64,000 nt of DNA from Ophiodon elongatus. Its lineage: Eukaryota > Chordata > Actinopteri > Perciformes > Hexagrammidae. How positions within the stretch are numbered: position 1 is the first letter of the stretch; every line of letters starts with the position of its first letter. The translations under genes and the position numbers were made by a program. The notes under the pieces are model-generated. The model saw only the letters and a program-made list of their open reading frames with translations, was not told the origin of the DNA and searched no databases. The stretch is from assembly GCA_016806645.1 (NCBI GenBank), contig JACSYO010000095.1, positions 248,001 through 312,000 on the forward strand, in the 5' to 3' direction. Positions 1 through 11,590 of the stretch are shown here, piece after piece.

Positions 1-956
1 TTAGTTCATCCGCACTATTGCATTTCCAAAGTGTTTTATTTAATGGATTTAATTTCCTTGTGCATTCAAAATGATAATATAATCTGAAATTCATTATACT
101 TTAGATTGTGTGCAACCTCAACTATTTTTTAAAAGGTGCATTGCACATTTTGCACTTGATTGCACCCTGTCCCTTGAGTCTCACAAAAGGCCTCTTAATA
201 AAGCAGACATACAGTATACATGCATACACACACATAAACCTTTTCATGCTGGCCAAAAGGATCATAAATCTCATAATTCAGGCGTTAAACTTATTTCAAT
301 CTATTAAAGGACACTGCAAGGCAGAGAAACAGCAAGCAAAACTAATTGAATGCTGAGAAATAAGAGAAAATCTCGGACAGAAAAAGAAGAGATCAGATGT
401 GTGGGAGCCATGGAGATATTACCCCGGTACTTTAGTTACTAAGAGACCATTTAAAAGCCAAGCTTTTGAAACAGGTATTGAAAGAAGAAAAGATCCAGAG
501 TCTTTTTGAAAGATGAGCAGCAGATAAATAAATCAAAAAAAGGGAACAAAACACAAAGCATGGTTAATGAGAGAACAAAAAGTGATGCATTGGGGCAATG
601 GAGATATTATGGAAATTTTACTGGGATGTGATTCCAAAAGATCAATATGGAAAGACTTAACGATCAAGATATGAAAGGGGAGATGTTATGGAAAATGGGT
701 GAATGAAGTCTGATGTATGGGGTCCAGGGAGACAACACTCAGTCTTGTTTTATAGAAATGCTTTTAAGGTAAGAATTGGAGGTGATGTGATGTGAATGCA
801 AAAATGCTAAGTGCTAGCTAATACATATAGACAGTTTACAAAAGGAAGATGGGAAATACCAAAGAATGGGAAGATAAAATAAAGCTTTGAAAGGTTAATG
901 CATATTCAAAACAGAAATGGGGATAGGAGACAGTGAAGCATGACGATTGGGTATTG

Positions 957-980
957 AGGGGTGGGGGTGGGGGTGGAGGG
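957..980 (+). repeat. G-run array, candidate G-quadruplex
   Basis: Runs of G4, G5 and G5 separated by single T bases, then a final G3 run after TGGA, satisfy the usual four-tract quadruplex pattern on the plus strand. Confidence 0.7.
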
Positions 981-1331
981 TAAAGGAAAGAGGGAAATAG
1001 AGGAAGAGAGAAGGGACAAAAGAAAGAAAGGAGTGCAGGTGAGATCGCCACTTTCCCTTACCCCCTCCCTGCCTTCCTTTAAATTTTTCAGCAATGAGTG
1101 AATGATGTGCGTTTTCCTTCGTGTACGTCTAGGTCTATGCTTGTGTATGCAGGCACATGTTTATGTGTGTGTGTGTGTGTCTTTGTTGTGTTGGTGTAGG
1201 TGTGCGGCTTACTATGTGCATGTTAGATGAAAGTGTTGTGCGGTGTTTACGCTAGCCGGAGTCATGCCGCGAACAATAAGAATCCTTGATCATACATCAA
1301 AGACTTCACATTGGCACACACACTCACTTTG

Positions 1332-1367
<36 letters not shown>

Positions 1368-1406
1368 ACGCACACGCACACGCACGCACACACACACACA
1401 CACACA
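1332..1406. repeat. (CA)n microsatellite with CGCACA variants
   Basis: CA repeats interrupted regularly by CG dinucleotides. Confidence 0.95.
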
Positions 1407-1544
1407 TTACGCTTCACTACACCCACACGCAGACACACGCGTATGCTACCTCTGAAGAAGGGGAGAGAAAGTTTCACAGTGTTGTGAACTTCATATAATT
1501 TAATATAAGTATTTGCTTATTTATAATACTTATAATACTTATTT

Positions 1545-1645
1545 TCCTTTTATTACGTATCTGTGTGCACTTTAACTTTGCTGCTGTGATCCTGCAATCC
1601 CCTTGAGGGACTAATAAAGGATATCTTATCTTATCTTATCTTAAG
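1545..1645 (+). repeat. LINE (L2-like) 3' end with TATCT tail
   Basis: TGCACTTTAACTTTGCTGCTG, CTTGAGGGACTAATAAAGG and then repeated ATCTT units are the usual 3' end of fish L2-like LINEs or of SINEs that share their tail. Only the end is present. Confidence 0.6.
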
Positions 1646-3716
1646 TACAGCATAGGTGGCAGCTCAGACAAACACACAAAGACAAACAATGGATCGGCTG
1701 TCTATAAACAATCAGAAAATGCATAGGTGCATCCCAACCTAATGCCCTCAGTCACATTATGCAGTGGGTTATCTGCAAACACCAGCACAACATCTAAAGG
1801 CACTGTTTTATTTTCACTCTAGATTTTAAGGACTGTGAAATCCTATATCGGGGCTTTAAACATACACTGCGTGTTTTGTATACAAAGGGAGGCTCAAGTG
1901 ATGATAAAGGCAAAATTGCCCAAAAAATAAAAAAATAACTTTGTTTTAATTATTTACAGATATAGGTTTAGGGAAGTTACTCTGTAAAAGTAATCAATTA
2001 CTGAATCTTTATTGCTCAACTAAAATAATCATGATCTCATCAATTAAGCTATTCGATGATAGTAATCGCATTTCTGTCTTATCACTTTACTTTACAGTTA
2101 CACTTTTATTTGGCCATGAGGGCATTTTAACAAGCTGAAATCACCCCACTGACAAATCTCTTAATTAAGTTCTTATGGTGCATGTGCTTGCCAATATTGC
2201 CATTGCCATTTTCTCTACTATGCAGCCTGACACACGACTCAAACGATAGAGCATCTCTACTTTTCAAGGCCTTTGCCATTTTGTATGCTGTCTATGTTCT
2301 TTGCTCCCACAAACGGTGCATATGCTGTTGCATACACATGAATTCTGAGAGCGCAGGGGACAAAGCCAAAGCAAAATAACTGTTTTCATAGATAGTGACA
2401 CAGGCTTTGAGTCAGTGCATCATAGCATACTACTGTTGACTTCAGTAACTGTAACACAGGAAAATATTTTCACCAGTCTGATCAACTGCAATATCATTAC
2501 TGAAAAATCAAACTGTATTGTGTAACATTCCTGTGTTGCTGAGAAAAGGAATTTAATTACAATAATGCAGTACCTCGTGACCCCAAACACTGTCTATACC
2601 TCACACTTTGTCCGTCAGATTTTTCATCCAGCTCAGACAGCAATCACAATATATCCTACAGAAATATGGCACAGCAATAGTCTCTAAAATAGAGCATAAA
2701 GTACCCTCGACAGTCAGTGAGGGTTAAAACGAAGGTTAGATTCACAGAACTACTGCTACATAATCGGATTTAGTATTGTTGAAGGGCATTCAATTCAAAA
2801 GCCACCTGCGGAAAAGGTTGTAAGAGTTTTGTCGTAACTGATAAGTCTTAACCACTTTTGTGATCATCAGCATTGCTTCAGTCTTTTTTCTTTACTGTGA
2901 TAAATTGCCAGCTATGAATTACAGTGCCTGGTGAAATATTCTGGCTGCTGTGACCTGGTGACAAATGAATTAGTTACATTCCCTTGACAGAAATGAGACA
3001 CATTTCAGTCACTCTAACAAGGTCCAGTCACTTTTGACATTGCCCACTGAGCTACTGACCCTTAGCTATGAAATTTAATTAACAGAAAAATGGAATGAGG
3101 ATTTTTTCGACCTGTCCACTGTGTTTGGTGGCTATGTCACAGGGCTGCTTTGGCAGTACTGAAGTGCTTCTGGACTGACTCTACAAAAGACAGATATGAT
3201 TAACAACAGCCCTGTCAGTGCCACCAGGCTTTGGATTCACCTAAGCTATTTACCTTAGGTACACAATGAATTGTATGTGATTTGCAATCCAGGGAGCCAT
3301 TGTGGCGCCCGGGCTGCTGGTCAGTCTGGCTGAGATATAACCAGCAGTGGAAAAACAAAGCTACAAATCAAATGAAATACACATTCCATGGGTCAGACTA
3401 CGTTTTATTGGAGTAACCTTCAAAAAGGCTATGGATCACAGGAAAAGTGAAAATGTAGCTTTTAAGGAGAACCAGTGAAATAGATTAGTGTATAACAAGT
3501 AGCTGAACAGAAACGGTTCAGGTTTTTTAATTTCATACAGTAAAGTCCTTAAAGAAGACTGTGGGATTCCTTAAAAGTCCTCCGACTGACGCATTCAATC
3601 AAATTACCTTCTGCAGTAGTATCTCTGAGTGTTCCTATAAATGTGACCCACAGACACTATAGGAAGAAAAAAACAACTGCTTGCCTTCAAACTGCAGTTC
3701 TGCACAGATATTTACA

Positions 3717-4020
3717 GTAACCGCGTTTCCGTTCAATTGTCAAGCTAATTTTAAGCAAACTTTTGAAATTAATGAATAAGGAACATTTTCCATGAGTCAA
3801 ATGTTCGCTGTATCAGAATTTTTACTCCAAAAGGCATTTGCATAATCCATTTATTGAATTAACTCTTTTTTTTACATAGGCGAAAAAACCACCTCAAGCA
3901 AGCGTAAAAACTTTTTTGCTCAGTTGAGAACCTTTTATTGAATTTTGCTGTTTCCATCCAGCTTTTCTAATGCGATACTTCAAAATGCCCATAAAATATA
4001 TGATTGGAAATACAGCTAAT
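3717..4020. mobile_element. MITE-like repeat with imperfect inverted ends
   Basis: The left end ACCGCGTTTCCGTTCAA and the right end GATTGGAAATACAGCTAAT form an imperfect inverted repeat of the kind seen in fish MITEs that begin with CGTTTCCAT. The interior is AT-rich with fragments such as AAACTTTTTTGCTCAG. No open frame. The boundaries are approximate. Confidence 0.5.
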
Positions 4021-4920
4021 GACACACATATACATGCACCATTGGTAAAAACTGAGCCCTCTCTGTATCCAGGTAGTGAAAAGACAACAAAAGAAATGTG
4101 TCATCAGTGATGATTGGCATTGGATGATGTGTCAAAGGCTAGTGTGTGTGTTTGTGTGTGTGTATGTCTATGTGTGTTGTCTTGGTGATTCAGTTGTCAA
4201 CAGCAGATGCTTGGGGTAAAATCCTCTTTTCCCCCTACCTATCAGGGAAAAAAACCTTTTTTTTGTGTTGCTTGCACACAGAGGCACTTACACAATTAAA
4301 AATACCATAGATTCCAATCAAACCTAGCATTGCAGAGTAGAACACAATTATATATTCAGTACAGCCAAGAACAGCCAGTTTATTGCAAAGAATGGTAATG
4401 CACTTGAAAAAGGCTCAACTTGTTCTGCACGCATCACAGTCTCCAAGGAGCACAATAAAACAGCCAAAAAAATAAATAAATATCATCCTCCTCAAGCAGA
4501 GCCAGCATGCAGTTTTAGTCTCACCAAACCCCTCTTCATGAAATGTTTGAGCTCAGAAAACATGTTGATGTTGTGTCTTGACACGTTTATACTCTATAAT
4601 GCATGTTTTTAACTGGAGTGTTTTTAATAGCCACTTGGGTCAAGATAGATAATCTCACATTTACGAATATTAATAATTTTGAAAAACATTTACATTCAAA
4701 ATAATCAGAATTTACGGCCCCATGAATGTTTACAGTAATGTTTAGTTCCACTTCTGACACATACCAGTCCACATTCAAGGATTTCATTGAAATGCACAAT
4801 TTATAAAGAATTTACCTTATTCCTCCACTACAACTGTTTTTTCAATGTTTTCTTGGAAGTAAGGTTCATAAGTCTGACTTTACCAGTCTCCTTTACAAAA
4901 AGAGCCAATGAAAAAAATGT

Positions 4921-4948
4921 AAATAAATAAATAAATAAAAATAAAAAT
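4921..4948. repeat. (AAAT)n microsatellite
   Basis: A short AAAT repeat with an impure AAAAT end. Confidence 0.9.
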
Positions 4949-5147
4949 CTTCATGCTCTTGTTTTTTTTTTTTATAGTTGTTGGAAATTTTATTGTAAAA
5001 CAACTATTGTATATTCTGCATATCCATTGCTAATAAATATAATAAAAATAAAATAGCAAGAGGACATTAGCAGACTATCATTCACAGTAGTAGCTACTTT
5101 TGCGTGTCTGTTTTTGTCCCCTCACTATTTTCATTATTAGTATGGAT

Positions 5148-5159
5148 GGTACTCTTCTC
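5148..5159 (+). repeat. Target-site duplication, left copy
   Basis: GGTACTCTTCTC is identical to 5913-5924 and abuts the 3' end of the LINE insertion. Confidence 0.85.
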
Positions 5160-5912
5160 TATCCATTTTCATCCGCTTATCCGGGGTCGGGTCGTGGTGG
5201 CAGCAGGCCCTGCAGGCCGACCCAGGCTTCCCTCTCACCCGCAACACGTTCCAGCTCATTCTGGGGGATCCCGAGGCGTTCCCAGGCCAGCTGGGAGATA
5301 TAATCCCTCCAGCGTGTCCTGGGTCTTCCCCGGGGCCTCCTACCAGTTGGGCGTGCCTGGAAAACCTCTAACGGGAGGCGTCCAGGAGGCATCCTGATCA
5401 GATGCCCGAACCACCTCAGCTGACTCCTTTCGATACGAAGGAGTAGCGCCTCAACTCCAAGTTCCCTCCTGATGTCCGAGCTCCTTACCCTATCTCTAAG
5501 GCTGAGCCCGGCCACCCTACGAAGAAAACTCATTTCGGCCGCTTGTATCCGAGACCTCGTTCTTGCGGTCACGACCCAGAGTTCGTGACCGTAGGTGAGG
5601 GTCGGAACGTAGACCGCCCGGTAAATTGCGAGCTTTGCCTTCCGGCTCCGCTCCCTCTTCACCAAGACGGTCCGGTGCAGCGCCTGTTTCACTGCTGCAG
5701 CCGCAACGATCCGTCCGTCGATCTCCCGCTCCATCTTACCCTCACTCGTGAACAAGACCCCGAGATACTTGAACTCCTTCGCTTGCGGTAGGCACTGCGT
5801 CCCCACCCGGAGGGAGCACGACCGGGGCGGAATCCGCACTGCTCCTCTTGAATCCGAGGTTCGACAATCGGTCGGAGCCTCCTTTCCAGCACCCTGGCAT
5901 ACACTTTCCCCG
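5160..5912 (-). mobile_element. 5'-truncated, internally deleted LINE insertion with 12-bp target duplication
   Basis: A GC-rich block in an AT-rich setting encodes, on the minus strand, the C-terminal part of a fish non-LTR retrotransposon polyprotein. It ends in the 3' tail GGATAAGCGGATGAAAATGG that is common to many copies in fish. The 12-base direct repeat GGTACTCTTCTC lies at 5148-5159 and again at 5913-5924, exactly bracketing the element, which is the signature of target-primed insertion. Only 753 bases are present, so the copy is 5' truncated. It also lacks the reverse-transcriptase palm. I think it belongs to the Rex1/CR1/L2 group, but the clade is not certain. The good reading frame and sharp duplication suggest a fairly young insertion. 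Confidence 0.9.
5177..5912 (-). pseudogene. LINE reverse transcriptase C-terminal remnant, palm deleted
   Basis: Two pieces of one retrotransposon protein lie head to tail in different frames. The N-terminal piece (about 5824-5900) reads MYARVLERRLRPIVEP and then QCGFRPGR, from the fingers region of the reverse transcriptase. The C-terminal piece (from about 5820 down to the stop at 5177) includes FKYLGVLFTSEGK, LTYGHELWVVTARTRSRIQA and RPRGRPRTRW, ending PRPDPG. In full-length relatives roughly 150 or more residues lie between these pieces, including the catalytic FADD motif. They are missing here and the frame changes at the joint near 5811-5823. The product cannot be an active reverse transcriptase. 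A start codon at 5926 lies in the flanking duplication and is not meaningful. Confidence 0.88.
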
Positions 5913-5924
5913 GGTACTCTTCTC
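5913..5924 (+). repeat. Target-site duplication, right copy
   Basis: GGTACTCTTCTC is identical to 5148-5159 and abuts the truncated 5' end of the LINE insertion. Confidence 0.85.
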
Positions 5925-7293
5925 ATCCGTCTGAATTAATCAGAAATTTAATTTCCAGAGGAAGATAAGCGACAGACTGTTCTTCTGTGGGCTACACTCA
6001 TTCATTTTGGTTGTTTTTTTAGTCACATGTAGGTGCATGTGTATTGTTTGGATGTGTGTGAAAGCTGGTGGTTTGGTGAGATGCTTGTAATTATTCTCCC
6101 CCTGTTGTATTTCTACGTGACATGTTTCACACAAGAACATCAAAAGTTTCTCCCCATTGCTTTTCCCTCACACATTCCCTCAGCGTACCGTCTCCCCGCG
6201 CTCCCTCTCTTCATTCCTTAAAGGTTTCCCACTGCTCTTTCATTTTCTATTTGAAATGTTTCTGCTGTCATTCTCACTCTCAGCTTCTTACTTTAAATAA
6301 TTTGATGCACTGTTTTCTTGGTGTGTATTATAATAACATCACTTTCCCGCTGTCGTTTTCTGCTCCATGTTACTGCAGTTCCTCTATCTGTCCTTTCTTC
6401 CCTCCTCCAGCCGTCCTTCACCCTCTGCTGAAAGATGGATGGATTGAACAAAGTGGTTAATGAATCAATGAATGATTTTATACGTGCGTGCAAGAGAGAG
6501 AGCTTTAAAAAGAGAAAGTGTGAGTGTTTGTATGCTGCGCCTGTGTGTCGTGTGTATGTGTGATAGAGTAGTGAATGATTGTGTCTGTCATTTAGCCCAC
6601 CATGGCCTGTCAAACTTATTCCATTTAACAACCGCGTGTGTGTGGGTGCAGGTATGCGTGTGTGTGTACGCGCCCCTCTGAGTGTGTGTGTGTTTGCGCA
6701 CAGGTAAGCATGTGCCATACAGGATATGAGTTTCTCCAAGCGTAGAAATGGTTTTCTCTGGACTGAACAATATTTAAATGGAAACACTGTAAAATGTTGT
6801 AAAAAGCTGTAAAATATTGTAAAACCAAGGTGCATTCAACGTTGAGTAGTTGCACGGTTCAGGCTCACATCATCAATCTACTGAGATGATCTTGACTGCA
6901 GAAAGATGCACACACATACGCACACACACGCACAGAGCTGTATTTAGTCACAGCCCGGATCTTAGACTGGGACAAAAACGGTGTATACTAATCAATAAAG
7001 GCATTTATTAACCACAAAATAACCTCAAAATAAGTCCAACAAATAGATGGGAAGAAATCTGTAACTTGTATGCATGGGACACACCATGCCCAGGTACATT
7101 CCGCTGACTAACTTCCAAACAGGTCTGTAGTCTTAGAGACTGAAAGCACAGAAACAGCAAAGCGCTTCGAGCGTAGTGGACGTCACTTTTTATGGACATA
7201 CAGCTGCACAAACACATTGTGTTTTTTGGGTTTAAGGTATTAGCACACCGCACACTCATTGACCTTTAATTTCACAATGTTAAAGTGGGCTCG

Positions 7294-7408
7294 CACACCC
7301 ACACACACCCACACCCACACCCACACCCACACACACACACGCGCACACACGCACACACGCACACACGCACACACACGCATCCCCCCCCACACACACACAC
7401 ACACACAC
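7294..7408. repeat. Compound CA/CACCCA microsatellite
   Basis: CACACC units, then CA with CGCA variants, a run of C bases at 7381-7388 and a final CA run. Confidence 0.95.
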
Positions 7409-9324
7409 TGCTTATAAACTGATACACACTGATCTTGTGCTTTATGATGTGAAATGCGCACACACTGCAATGCCTGTCTAGAGATGATTAATAGTCACTG
7501 CTTTGTCGGATAATGAACTGTAAAATATATAATAATTTAACTGTGTTTCTATCCGTGTGTGTGTGTGTGTGTGTGTGTCCAAAAGACCTTTTCAGATCGA
7601 CTGAATGTAATTCAATTCAGTGTTGATAGTTTGTCTTTTTTTGGAAGCACAGATATTGCTCTTTTTAACAAGTGTATGTAATTTGTCCAATAAGTCTTTA
7701 CCGTAAATTGTTTGTCAGGTGGTTGGCTTTACAGGCGCTATAATGCAAAGTTGTAGTAATATTTGTAGTTTTTCCATTTGCCCTCCTACACTAAAGGCAT
7801 CTTAAAGGATACGTTCATATTACATTTACCACACAGTACTTACATGCCTGTATAAAAGAGTAATTGGTCACTTCATACTGAATGTGAAGATATCACTTAC
7901 TAATGTGGTTAAAACATAAAAGACGGGAAACAAAATCCAGACTTCTTTTGGTGCAAAACTGCATTCTAAAGTTTAAGCAAAGCTAATAGCTTTCGCAGTC
8001 TGTGTAAGACAAATCAAGAATCATGAAAATTCCCTCCAGCAGGAGTATGGAGCGCTAACTAAGTTTAACTAACTTTCTACACAGGATCACTGGCTGAATT
8101 TCTTCAAACATAACTGTGTATTGTTTTTTTTTCTTGAGCACAAGTGATTGTATACAGATAAATTATTAGTAGCTAGAGCAGGATGGCAATACCAGTCAAT
8201 GCTTAACATGTGGCTCTGTTGGATTGTTGTTTGGTGGGTTCGGAGGGGCAGTGTGGTCTCGGACAGCCAACTCTGAAGGCTGCTTCACGCTTTCTGTATC
8301 ATTAAGGATACACGGCACATCACACACCTGCTTATGCATTGACAGCCGGTTTGTCTGCTGTTAATGAAGATTAGTTCACAGTTTTCATAGTTATGACACA
8401 CCTGCGGAATAAAATTACTATAGCATCTCCATCATGCTGTTACTGTTTTTTTAGCCACTTATAGACTTTATTGCCATATTTCTACTGTTATCTTACACAA
8501 GCAACTGCAAGTGTTCTTATCTGCACATTTGCATACACTTTAATTAACTATATGATGCATGACTATTGTAACCATTAAATATATTATCTGTTAAGTATTT
8601 TACCTTTCGCTACAAGGCCTGTGAAACATGCATTATAAGGCTGATACATTAAAACTGTCATTTAGGTGTTTAATTCCTCAGTGTTTAAATTATTCAAATT
8701 ATTAAAACTGTACACCTGGAGAGAGACAGTGTGGATGAGTCTTGTATGAGCCATAATTACTTAGTTTTCAGTATTCTGAGGCTCAATGAAAATCTTTAGA
8801 GCCATTAGTTGTTTTCAAAGCTCCTTGACAACTCTTATCATAAAAACTTATCATGAAAACAAAAGCACATTGAGTAGGCACACGTGAGGAGTTGTTGCAG
8901 TGCACTTGCGTCTGGAAAGGAGATGGAGTGCTCAGACAGTATCAAGACAGTGACGTGACAAAGTGAAATGTGAGTAAAATTACCTTTCGTATCGTCTTCA
9001 CTGTAGACAAGACTACAAGGCTATAGCTTGTTGGTGAGTGGTTTTGCCACATTTATGTTGTTTTTTGGTTACAATCACAAGAATGACAAGTGAATTCGAA
9101 AATCGGGGACACAAAGCATCTTTATTGGCTGTGGAAAATCAGTGTGTGTTACACTGTTGGTAGTCATATATGCATCTAAAACACACACACAGTAAAGAAT
9201 GTGAGCTTATCTGTGAACTACACACTCCCTCCCACAGTCACCCATTTATCTTGTAAATATGTTGGAGCACTAAAGCACAGACGGCTTAGTTCGTGTGTGT
9301 TTGTTTCTGTTTGCGTGTGTATAC

Positions 9325-9381
9325 TGTGTGTGTGTGTGTGTGTGTGTGTGCGTGCATGTGCGTGCGTGTGTGTGTGTGTGT
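9325..9381. repeat. (GT)n microsatellite with GC variants
   Basis: GT repeats interrupted by CGTGCATGTGCGTGCG. Confidence 0.95.
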
Positions 9382-9766
9382 TCAAGAAAGCCCTAAAGGG
9401 GCGGTTTATTTCCCCAAACACAAAATGTATTGATCCAGAATACATGAGACGCCCACAAACTCACACTGATTCAAAAATGCAGACACACTTTTTCACTCAC
9501 ATACACTCAAACATAATGGTGTACACAGGTCTACATCAAATTTCTATATCTTAGTTTATCTCTCTCCCACACACAACAATTGAAACACACAAATTGAGCT
9601 GAGATGAGAGTGTTACAGTTGAAATATGAAAAGGTTTAACAGGGCTTACATTGTTTTTATGGTTAACACCCACAGAGGACCACACATACACACACAGACA
9701 GGTGGGCAGAAAGAACAGGAAAGCTGGGGATAAGTTATGTGATCACACAGACAAACACACACTCTC

Positions 9767-9771
<5 letters not shown>

Positions 9772-9842
<71 letters not shown>
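9772..9842. repeat. Pure (CA)n microsatellite, about 35 units
   Basis: An uninterrupted CA run, likely polymorphic. Confidence 0.97.
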
Positions 9843-9844
<2 letters not shown>

Positions 9845-11361
9845 AGTTACACTCAAGCAGCTGGTCTGCCAGCTACATCAAAGTAACTTCCTTCATTCTT
9901 AAATTTGTAGAGCAGCACGGAATAGAATCGGGGTCAAAGATCAAGTTTGGGCTTTGTGCTAGCCACAACACAATATATTTTATTTTATATGTTGTGTCTT
10001 AGGTAGTGTTCTGCTTGTAACTGGGAGTGTTGCCCATTGACATCACCATAAAAACTGCTATATTACCTCTCGAAGAAGTGTTGGACAGGAACCATGACTA
10101 ATGTCTGGCTAGGTCATGCTATTGGCCCCTGGTTTGTTATCTCATTTGAGACAAAAATGTAAGTTTGTGTTTCACTGCCAAGTAATTTGGGTTGAAAGCA
10201 AAATATTATAGTTCATTTTGGATTAATTTACAAAGGCCCTGAAAAGCAGGTCCTCATAGGACTTCCAGAGGGTCCACAGCAACATCAGCAATAGTTTCAT
10301 TTCACTCTATTTTTAACAGGAAAACCCAGAGGCTCACTGTTACTGCTTGTTGTTGAAATTGAAACTTTAATTCCCTGCAAAAATGTCAATTCAAAATGGT
10401 CTCATCTTTTAATACCTTATTCGAAATATTTAAGATTGAAAGTGTAGCATTTTCAGAGTAAGTCTCTGCATTATTCCATCCTATCAAAACACAATAAACT
10501 TACTGTAACACCAGAATAACTTCACATATTATATATAAATGTCCTTCCCTCTGCTCAAATAAAACATTATTTAACATTTAGATCATGTCCACATCAAAAT
10601 CTGTTTGGATACATTGTTTGAACCCTTAAGCATTTAGTCTTTAATTGAGATTGTTTTGGACAAGATACTATCTTAAGATTTACCAGTCGCAACAACACAG
10701 GTATTATTTTCAACTTGTCTATGTGTGTTATTTTGGCAAAATTTGGTTCTCTAGACACCTAGCAGAAACGGTTCTGTTTTTATTTATGACTGTATGTGGA
10801 CAGATTTTGTCAACGCGATAACGCCACAATTATGCAAGATGCAACCAGGTGTGTAGTTAAGATCGAAATGAAAGCCAAAGTCGAAGATGGTTGTGGTCCA
10901 AGTGACGGGCGCCTAAAGTAAGGCTGTAGGGGCTGTAAAGGACTTTACGCCCCTGGCCCAGTTCAACATAGTGGCTGGTGTGATCCTATTGCAAAATGTT
11001 CTTCGTTCTAATTAATTAAAGGATGATACCTGACAATATTGAAATTAATACAATTAAATAAGAAACTAGAGACTATCCTGCGGTGGTATCAAATCAGCTG
11101 CAACGCTAAATCAGGCCATGGGCATAAAGTGGTGGGACCACACTTGCTTGGACCGCACCCATCTTTAAACCCTCATTATGATCTCAACTACACACCTGTA
11201 AAGTCTCGTGACCGACTCTTGGAAGTTTTTGACGCTGTTGCTTTGAAAAAATCTGTCCACAGCCTCACAGACAGATAATTAAACTGGCAAAGTATTTAAA
11301 TAAGCTTCTGTCATAGTTCCCTCTGCAGTAGGTGGATCCAAGACCACATTTTGCCATGACG

Positions 11362-11590
11362 TGGCGACTGTGGCTTAGTCGTGAGCAGGGTCATCCTTCA
11401 ATCGGAGGGATCGGTGGTTCGATCCCCAGCTCCACTAGCCCATGTCCATGTGTCCTTGGGCAAGACACTTAACCCTAAATTGCTCCCGTAGCTGTGCCTA
11501 CGGCGGATGAATGATGTCATGTAGTGTCAAAGCGCTTTGAGTGGTCGGAAGACTGGAAAAGCGCGATACAAGTACAGGACCATTTACCAT
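11362..11590 (+). mobile_element. tRNA-derived SINE, copy 1
   Basis: The element begins GCGACTGTGGCTTAG, like the start of a tRNA with an A-box-like segment. It contains a perfect RNA polymerase III B box, GGTTCGATCCC, at 11416-11426. A body shared with many fish SINEs follows (CCTTGGGCAAGACACTTAACC, GCTCCCGTAGCTGTGCCTACGG, AGCGCTTTGAGTGGTCGGAAG), ending in ACAAGTACAGGACCATTTACCAT. It lacks a segment of about 60 bases present in copy 2 (GTGATTGGTAGC to CATCAGTGTATGAATGG). The family name is not certain. Confidence 0.85.
11416..11426 (+). promoter_or_regulatory. Pol III B box inside SINE copy 1
   Basis: GGTTCGATCCC fits the tRNA internal promoter consensus GGTTCGANNCC exactly, so this SINE copy may still bind TFIIIC. 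Confidence 0.7.

Noticed and set aside
1262..1498. Open frames of alternating Cys-Val or Thr-His over (CA)n/(GT)n arrays (also at 7240, 9201, 14385, 21625, 28594, 54270, 59307)
   Set aside because: They are translations of dinucleotide repeats, with no domain, no codon bias and the same frames on both strands.
5543..5939. Plus-strand open frames across the LINE fragment
   Set aside because: These are antisense shadows of the retrotransposon frame, favoured by its high GC content.
6293..6835. 180-codon minus-strand open frame
   Set aside because: Rich in His/Thr from CA repeats in its middle, no domain, and no sign of splice sites or conserved residues.
11363..11440. A functional tRNA gene
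   Set aside because: Although the B box is perfect, the acceptor stem and anticodon arm do not fold convincingly and the sequence continues into a SINE body.
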